A stretch of 11,183 nucleotides of DNA, taken from assembly GCA_003132865.1 (NCBI GenBank), contig PKYZ01000369.1:1-11183 (forward strand), given 5' to 3'. This document shows, piece after piece, positions 7,596-11,183 of this stretch (positions are counted from its first letter, which is position 1; every line of letters starts with the position of its first letter). Below the pieces are notes generated by a model. It made no database searches and was not told the origin of the DNA. It saw only the letters and a list, made by a program, of their open reading frames with translations. This stretch comes from Bryobacterales bacterium. GTDB lineage: Bacteria; Acidobacteriota; Terriglobia; Bryobacterales; Bryobacteraceae. The translations under genes and the position numbers were made by a program.

Positions 7596-7933
7596 CACCC
7601 GCGATCTGGAAGGGTGTGCGGCGGTCCGGGTTCTAGCCCGACTTTCGCAAAACTGGGCCTGTTTTCTGAGGGACAGGGCCGTAAACATGGAATGAAGCCT
7701 TCTCGGCAACCTCACCTGATATCGCCGCTATTTCCGAGGCCGGGAACCGCTGAAACCCACACAGCAGAGACCAGTTGCGAGCATTTTTCGTACTGGCTTC
7801 ATGTTTCACAAAGGGTTCCTTTGCGCAGCGCCCCTGCAAGCCTGACGGCCCGCTGGAACAGCGGGATAGCGGCGACGTCGTCGTGTCTTATTTCCTGTAC
7901 TCGATAGCCGAGGCTGTAAGCCTGGAGCTTCAC

Positions 7934-7991
7934 CCGGCGAACAACGGCATTATGGAGGCATATCGGTAGCGGTTTCCGCTCGGCGAATGCG
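7934..7991. repeat. Dispersed repeat copy A (about 58 bp)
   Basis: Copy A of a direct repeat whose other copy is at 9918-9976. The two align from CCGGCGA to CGGCGA(A/G)TGCG. In the first 40 bases 33 are identical, including CATATCGGTAGCGG, and the centre differs in five of six bases. Copy A also contains a small hairpin AGCGG-TTT-CCGCT (7968-7980). The copies lie before and after the gene at 8284-9732. Confidence 0.6.
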
Positions 7992-8166
7992 CCGCGTGGT
8001 TGAGCTTTTTGGTTCCCTGACCGATGTCGCGCGATTGGCTCGCCGCGATCCTTCTCACGATTCCTTCGAGCACAGGGGCCAAGGCGATGATTGCAACCAT
8101 CTTGTAGCCCGAGAAATAGGCCTGAATTGATTCGCCGATATGCCGCGTGAAGTTGCGCCCAACACA

Positions 8167-8181
8167 CTCGCCTGCGGCGAG
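8167..8181. repeat. Small hairpin upstream of the gene at 8284
   Basis: CTCGCC and GGCGAG form a perfect 6-bp stem with loop TGC, about 100 bases before the ATG at 8284. There is no T tract after it. A role in regulation or as the end of the decayed neighbour is possible but unsupported. Confidence 0.3.
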
Positions 8182-8274
8182 AGTGATAGTATTACCTTGA
8201 AACCGGCCACGCATGGGCCGCGTCTTTTCCGAACAGCGCCTTTTCCGATGACGTCGAAGTATAAATCGCTCAAC

Positions 8275-8280
8275 AGGGAG
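8275..8280 (+). promoter_or_regulatory. Ribosome binding site deciding the start at 8284
   Basis: AGGGAG lies 3 bases before the ATG at 8284 and is the only Shine-Dalgarno-like sequence near the possible starts at 8140, 8248, 8284 and 8356. A TATAAA hexamer at 8260-8265 could be the -10 and would give a leader of roughly 12 bases. The spacing is shorter than ideal, so the start is probable rather than certain. Confidence 0.45.
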
Positions 8281-8283
8281 CAG

Positions 8284-9732
8284 ATGACAACATCACGGAT
8301 TGCCGTTTGGTTAAGTCGAACAGCGAACGAGGTGCGGCGATGGACGTTTCGCCCAATGCTTCCGTGCCTAGCGCCGGCGCTTTGGATGATGTTTATTCCA
8401 GGATTGGCATCCGCCCAATCTGCAGAGGCCCAAGGAAGCACGCCCGGTGCCATCCAGGGCACCGTGAAGGACGGCTCCGGCTCGGCAGTAATGGGCGCCA
8501 TTGTCACCTTGGAAGCTGCCGCCTCCACAGGCCAGCGTACAGCGATCACAGACCAAGCTGGGTCTTTCCGCTTTCCCGCCGTCGAGCCGGGAAATTACAA
8601 GATCACGATCGCCGCCCCTGGATTCGCCATTTGGACAACGCCGAACGTGGCCGTCGCTCCGGGCGATCATCCACCGTTGCTATCCTCCGTGCTCCAGTTG
8701 GCGGTCGCGTCCTCTTCGGTGAATGTTACTCTTCCGCCGCACGAACTCGCCGCGGAGCAATTGAAATCCGAGGAGAAGCAGCGCCTGTTAGGCGTGCTTC
8801 CCGATTTCTTCGTCAGCTATGCACCGAACGCGGCCCCTCTGACCGCGGCGCAGAAATTTCAGCTTGGCTGGAAAACGATCATCGATCCGGTTTCGCTCCT
8901 TGGCACCAGCATTTCCGCGGGAATCCAACAGGCGCGGAACAACTATCCTGAATTCGGCCAGGGGACGGAGGGCTACGCAAAGCGTTTCGGGGCTCAATAC
9001 GCCAACCGGGTAAGTCGCGTCATCATTGGACGCGTGGTCATGCAGTCGATCTTTCACCAGGATCCCCGCTACTTCTATAAGGGCACCGGCAGCATCCGCT
9101 CGCGAGCGCTCTACGCCATAGGAACCGCATTCGTAGTCAAGGGCGATAACGGGAATTGGCAATTCGATTATTCCGACGTTTTGGGAGGTATGGCGTCCCA
9201 CGAGCTTTCTACGCTATATTATCCATCCACCTCGCGGCCCGTGCGGCGGCTTGCCGATGACGTCCTGCTCGGATTCGCGGGCAGGGCCGAAAATAATCTG
9301 CTCCATGAGTTTATTCTGCGCCACGTCACCACACACGTGCCCAAGATCGCAGCGGGGCTCACTCAGCGGATTCTCCCCGAAGGAACGCCGGTGTCTCTGA
9401 TTTCGGTGGAAGACTGGACTTCAAAGACAGCGGAAAACGGCGGACCGGTCGCCTTCATGCTGGCCAAGGATATTCAAGTGGACGGCGTCATCGTAGCCCC
9501 CATCGGCTCCAAAGCGTGGGGCCACGCGAGCTTCACCGGCGGCGATGATAAAACGATGCGGGTGGGACTCGACAATGTGCGCCTAAAAATTGGGGATATG
9601 GATGTGCCGCTCAGAAGCACCCCGCTAAAAGATGGTGGCGCCGCACTGGAATATCATCGCCTCGAAAACTCCGGCAGGATCGCCCTCGTGCTGTACGTGG
9701 CCGAGAATGTCAGGCTCCCGCCGGCACGGTGA
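8284..9732 (+). CDS. Secreted protein with carboxypeptidase-regulatory-like domain and acidobacterial HQDPRYFYKG core
   Basis: With the start at 8284 the protein has 482 residues. A long basic N-region leads to a signal segment at about 25-45 (MLPCLAPALWMMFIPGLASA). Residues 55-150 form a carboxypeptidase-regulatory-like beta-sandwich (GAIQGTVKDGSGSAVMGAIV, then RFPAVEPGNYKITIAAPGF), the domain that usually starts acidobacterial TonB-dependent receptors. No receptor barrel follows. Instead residues 162-352 are a core typical of acidobacterial hypothetical proteins: LTAAQKFQLGWKTIIDPVSL, YPEFGQGTEGYAKRFGAQYA, HQDPRYFYKGTGSIRSRALY, then STLYYPS and LLHEFILRHVTTHVPK. Residues 365-478 are a beta domain (EGTPVSLISVEDW, VIVAPIGSKAWGHASF, DVPLRSTPL) similar to the N-terminal domain at 472-1200. 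It is exported, probably envelope-associated. Function unknown. A dispersed repeat lies on each side of the gene. Confidence 0.88.
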   Translation: MTTSRIAVWLSRTANEVRRWTFRPMLPCLAPALWMMFIPGLASAQSAEAQGSTPGAIQGTVKDGSGSAVMGAIVTLEAAASTGQRTAITDQAGSFRFPAVEPGNYKITIAAPGFAIWTTPNVAVAPGDHPPLLSSVLQLAVASSSVNVTLPPHELAAEQLKSEEKQRLLGVLPDFFVSYAPNAAPLTAAQKFQLGWKTIIDPVSLLGTSISAGIQQARNNYPEFGQGTEGYAKRFGAQYANRVSRVIIGRVVMQSIFHQDPRYFYKGTGSIRSRALYAIGTAFVVKGDNGNWQFDYSDVLGGMASHELSTLYYPSTSRPVRRLADDVLLGFAGRAENNLLHEFILRHVTTHVPKIAAGLTQRILPEGTPVSLISVEDWTSKTAENGGPVAFMLAKDIQVDGVIVAPIGSKAWGHASFTGGDDKTMRVGLDNVRLKIGDMDVPLRSTPLKDGGAALEYHRLENSGRIALVLYVAENVRLPPAR

Positions 9733-9917
9733 GGGGGGCGGTGTGCTCGATTCGTATCGATGGTTTCGACAGCGTCGCGGGGCGGTATGATTGGTTTGCT
9801 GGTTCGGCAATTGTTAATGGGCAGCGTCTTGGGCCACCGCTATGGCCTCGCAGCCAGGGATCGGCTGCCCCACCGATGCTGGACGGTGCCGTGCCCTTTC
9901 GCCTGCTGCCGTAAAGT

Positions 9918-9976
9918 CCGGCGAGCAACGGCATTGTTCGTTCATATCGGTAGCGGTCTTCGGGGCGGCGAGTGCG
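9918..9976. repeat. Dispersed repeat copy B (about 59 bp)
   Basis: Direct copy of the repeat at 7934-7991, about 1.98 kb to the right, with one extra base. The minus strand reads ACCGCTACCGATATG, six variable bases, then AATGCCGTTG. A 43-residue minus-strand ORF (9814-9945) starts at the ATG inside it, but copy A has a stop two codons after the equivalent ATG, so the repeat is probably not selected as coding DNA. Confidence 0.6.
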
Positions 9977-9981
9977 GGGAT

Positions 9982-10134
9982 TCAGGCCTGCATTCTCGCC
10001 TCCGCGTAGCAGACCTGGAGGAGGATCTCGTCGTTGGCGCCGGTAGCGTTCGGGGCGGGATCTGGTCCAGGGCGTTCCTCCCACTCGAACCAATCTTCGC
10101 CGGAATACGCACCCGGCGCTGGCGGTTCCGTCAT
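9982..10134 (-). CDS. Possible small acidic protein of 50 residues
   Basis: An ATG at 10134 opens a 50-residue frame ending with TGA at 9982. The product begins MTEPPAPGAYSGEDWFEWEE and ends LLQVCYAEARMQA. It is acidic and carries two Trp near the middle, unlike the Arg/Pro-rich shadows in the other frames here. It lies about 110 bases downstream of msrB on the same strand. The weakness is the start: the nearest purine-rich stretch (GGGAGGG) is some 30 bases upstream, and the in-frame codons before the ATG also look protein-like (RDDICPLRTGP). It could therefore be the tail of a larger broken gene whose earlier part lies in another frame (ACYEAVAIAVAQFREG, around 10150-10215). Family not recognised. 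Confidence 0.35.
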   Translation of the reverse strand: MTEPPAPGAYSGEDWFEWEERPGPDPAPNATGANDEILLQVCYAEARMQA

Positions 10135-10244
10135 CGGGCCGGTGCGTAAAGGGCAGATGTCGTCCCTCCCGGAACTGCGCCACCGCTATCGCCACGGCCT
10201 CGTAACAGGCTCTTGGCATCCACATCGACGCCATGGAGAACCGG

Positions 10245-10697
10245 TCAATGCGCCGAAACTTTCTTGAGAGCAACGGCGTTCATGCAGTAGCGCAAGCCGC
10301 TGGGCGGGGGACCGTCCGGGAATACGTGGCCGAGGTGCGCGTCGCAGATATTGCAGATGGTTTCAACCCGTTTCAGGAAGGCGGGTCCGTCAAAGCGGTA
10401 AGCAATCACATTGAGCGCCACCGGCTGGGTGAATGAAGGCCAGCCTGTACCGGACTCGAATTTCTCTGATGCATCGAAGAGAACGGTATCGCAGCAGAGG
10501 CACGAATAGATCCCCGGCTCAAAGAGACTGCACATCTGCGAACTGAACGCGCGCTCGGTGCCAGCCTGGCGGGTTACGTGAAATTCCTCCGGGCTCAGTT
10601 GCTGGCGCCATTCCGCTTCCGTCTTGATGACCTTGCGATCCGGGGCAGGATTACCTTCTTTGGCGAGGCGTAGAACGTCGGGCCATTTCAGCGGCAT
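10245..10697 (-). CDS. msrB: Peptide-methionine (R)-S-oxide reductase MsrB
   Basis: This enzyme reduces methionine-R-sulfoxide in proteins back to methionine, usually with thioredoxin as donor. The 150-residue length is normal for a single-domain cytoplasmic MsrB. Family marks are all present: the zinc pairs C66/C69 (CLCC) and C115/C118 (CNIC), the substrate-site motif SGTGWPSF (82-89), HLGHVF (121-126), and the catalytic cysteine C138 in GLRYCMN. The recycling cysteine found in some members near residue 90 is not there (QPVALN), so reduction may use another donor or route. No signal peptide is seen. The ATG at 10697 gives the usual N-terminus (WPDVLRLAKEGNPAPDRKVI) but has only a weak GGA before it. 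The start lies 5 bases from that of the tentative divergent ORF at 10703. Confidence 0.95.
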   Translation of the reverse strand: MPLKWPDVLRLAKEGNPAPDRKVIKTEAEWRQQLSPEEFHVTRQAGTERAFSSQMCSLFEPGIYSCLCCDTVLFDASEKFESGTGWPSFTQPVALNVIAYRFDGPAFLKRVETICNICDAHLGHVFPDGPPPSGLRYCMNAVALKKVSAH

Positions 10698-10702
10698 GAT
10701 CC

Positions 10703-11014
10703 ATGTTATCGAACGATTTGGTTGGACGGGAAAACTGCCTGCGTGGTGGTGGGAGTATCCTGACGGCGATTCCGCTCACGCCTTGGTGGCTGTTCGCTCG
10801 CCGGCAACGAAACCGGCGGGAAATGGTGGAGCACCTCTGCCGCTATTACGCGAACGGGCGGTACCGCGGGATTGTCCCAGTGGATATGAAAAACTGTCCC
10901 CATTGTGTGAGCTGCCGGTTTTGCAGAAGCATTACTCAGCTGCCTACACAATTTGAAGCACCGCCACACGAACTCCCACGACGGGACACCGTGTCTAGTC
11001 GACAGTGTGGCTAA
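10703..11014 (+). CDS. Tentative small protein with CxxCxxCxxC cluster
   Basis: This frame encodes 103 residues. A short hydrophobic stretch (SILTAIPLTPWWLFA, 18-32) is followed by a basic run (RRQRNRRE), then HLCRYYANGRYRGIVPVD, and four evenly spaced cysteines C65, C68, C71 and C74 (NCPHCVSCRFCR). Four Cys spaced by two could bind an iron-sulfur cluster or zinc. The layout, a possible membrane anchor with basic residues after it and a Cys cluster, is coherent, and codon third positions favour this frame over its shadows. Against it: there is no ribosome binding site before the ATG, the start is 5 bases from the divergent msrB start (so its promoter would lie inside msrB), and I recognise no family. 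A start at 10823 (MVEHLCRYYANG) would keep the cluster. Confidence 0.4.
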   Translation: MLSNDLVGRENCLRGGGSILTAIPLTPWWLFARRQRNRREMVEHLCRYYANGRYRGIVPVDMKNCPHCVSCRFCRSITQLPTQFEAPPHELPRRDTVSSRQCG

Positions 11015-11032
11015 AGGGTTCAACAACGATCG

Positions 11033-11078
11033 TTTCGAAATGGTTCTGTTTCGAAATCCGCAGTTTCGAAAGCCGCAG
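11033..11078. repeat. Tandem 15-bp repeats built on TTTCGAAA
   Basis: The palindrome TTTCGAAA occurs three times (11033-11040, 11049-11056, 11064-11071). The second and third sit in tandem 15-base units TTTCGAAATCCGCAG and TTTCGAAAGCCGCAG (11049-11078). They fill the gap between two convergent reading frames. Their role is unknown; a protein-binding array or simple slippage are both possible. Confidence 0.65.
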
Positions 11079-11079
11079 T

Positions 11080-11183
11080 TCACTCCCCCATCTGAAATAC
11101 CGCCTTCCCGATGGTCGGAATCTCCTGCACCCTTGCGAGCTTGTCATCAGCAAGCGCCTTCGTTGCGTATTCCGGCGATGCCG
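11080..11183 (-). CDS. C-terminal end of an unidentified protein (5' part outside window)
   Basis: A minus-strand frame runs from the right edge to a stop at 11080 and gives 33 residues, beginning ASPEYATKALADDKLARVQE and ending IPTIGKAVFQMGE. The other frames on this strand are broken or poor. The helical, balanced composition reads like a genuine C-terminus, but 33 residues are too few to name a family. It converges with the tentative ORF ending at 11014, with the TTTCGAAA repeats between. Confidence 0.55.
   Translation of the reverse strand, partial: ASPEYATKALADDKLARVQEIPTIGKAVFQMGE

Larger units (their letters stand above)
7799..8214 (-). pseudogene. Possible decayed minus-strand gene, function unknown
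   Basis: The 7562-8283 gap holds no intact gene, but two overlapping minus-strand frames read like pieces of a real protein. The first (8214 down to 7930) has GESIQAYFSGYKMVAIIALA and PVLEGIVRRIAASQSRDIGQ before becoming unlike protein at HAAHSPSGNRYRY, inside the repeat at 7934-7991. The other (ending at 7799) has a helical stretch, HNAVVRRVKLQAYSLGYR followed by DDVAAIPLFQRAVRLAGALR. They could be one gene broken by a shift and a repeat insertion. I cannot name a family. The upstream end overlaps the leader of the gene at 8284 on the other strand. From 7600 to 7798 I see nothing. Confidence 0.25.

Noticed and set aside
8284..9732. TonB-dependent receptor
   Set aside because: The N-terminal domain matches the usual receptor opening, but no plug or beta-barrel follows and the protein is only 482 residues.
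9814..9945. A 43-residue minus-strand ORF starting inside repeat copy B
   Set aside because: The equivalent ATG in copy A runs into a stop after two codons, and no ribosome binding site is present.
9710..10273. A 187-residue minus-strand protein
   Set aside because: Mostly Arg/Pro-rich shadow sequence crossing a dispersed repeat and the end of the gene at 8284-9732; only short parts look coding.
10269..10291. A third copy of the repeat (GCAACGGCGTT...GTAGCG)
   Set aside because: It encodes the conserved catalytic end of MsrB (RYCMNAVAL), so the resemblance is chance.
10706..11083. A 125-residue minus-strand frame upstream of msrB
   Set aside because: It begins with the tandem repeat (CGFRNCGFRN) and looks like the antisense shadow of the Cys-cluster ORF.

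Overview
The window looks like chromosomal DNA of an acidobacterium, most likely of the Solibacter/Bryobacter type. This is inferred from gene content and high GC, not from a marker gene. The hallmarks are a membrane Ser/Thr kinase joined to a PD40/TolB-like propeller, a secreted protein with a carboxypeptidase-regulatory-like domain followed by the acidobacterial 'HQDPRYFYKG' core, and a small secreted protein with a C-terminal 'TNDDIVQMQKARLSEEII'-type module.

Layout, left to right. Bases 1-471 hold no gene I can support. A secreted two-domain protein follows (472-1200, +). Next is a scar of mobile DNA: a concentric 66-bp stem-loop, the 3' half of a tRNA-Leu(CAG) ending in CCA (1303-1357), and the 3' end of an IS21-type istA transposase (1393-1758, -). 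Directly after it come a secreted PQQ-like propeller with near-identical tandem blades (1839-3101, +) and a convergent second PQQ/BamB-like propeller carrying two EF-hand loops (3194-4603, -), separated by another concentric hairpin. A third propeller gene, the kinase (4761-7561, -), has an intact kinase half, but its propeller half is broken by three single-base shifts. Restoring those shifts gives one 933-residue frame.

The 7562-8283 gap contains what may be a decayed minus-strand gene and one copy of a roughly 58-bp repeat. The second copy lies at 9918-9976, so the two copies bracket the secreted regulatory-domain protein (8284-9732, +). The C-terminal domain of that protein resembles the N-terminal domain of the protein at 472-1200. 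To the right are a possible 50-residue ORF, a convincing methionine-R-sulfoxide reductase (msrB, 10245-10697, -), a tentative small protein with a CxxCxxCxxC cluster (10703-11014, +), a tandem 15-bp repeat built on the palindrome TTTCGAAA, and the C-terminal end of an unidentified minus-strand gene running off the right edge.

No operon is obvious, since most genes are single or convergent. The common themes are envelope and periplasmic beta-propellers, acidobacterial secreted domains, and leftover mobile DNA. I do not see a clear new multi-gene system. The best leads are the tRNA-Leu scar with its symmetric hairpin, the domain shared by two secreted proteins, the repeat pair bracketing a gene, and the Cys-cluster small ORF.
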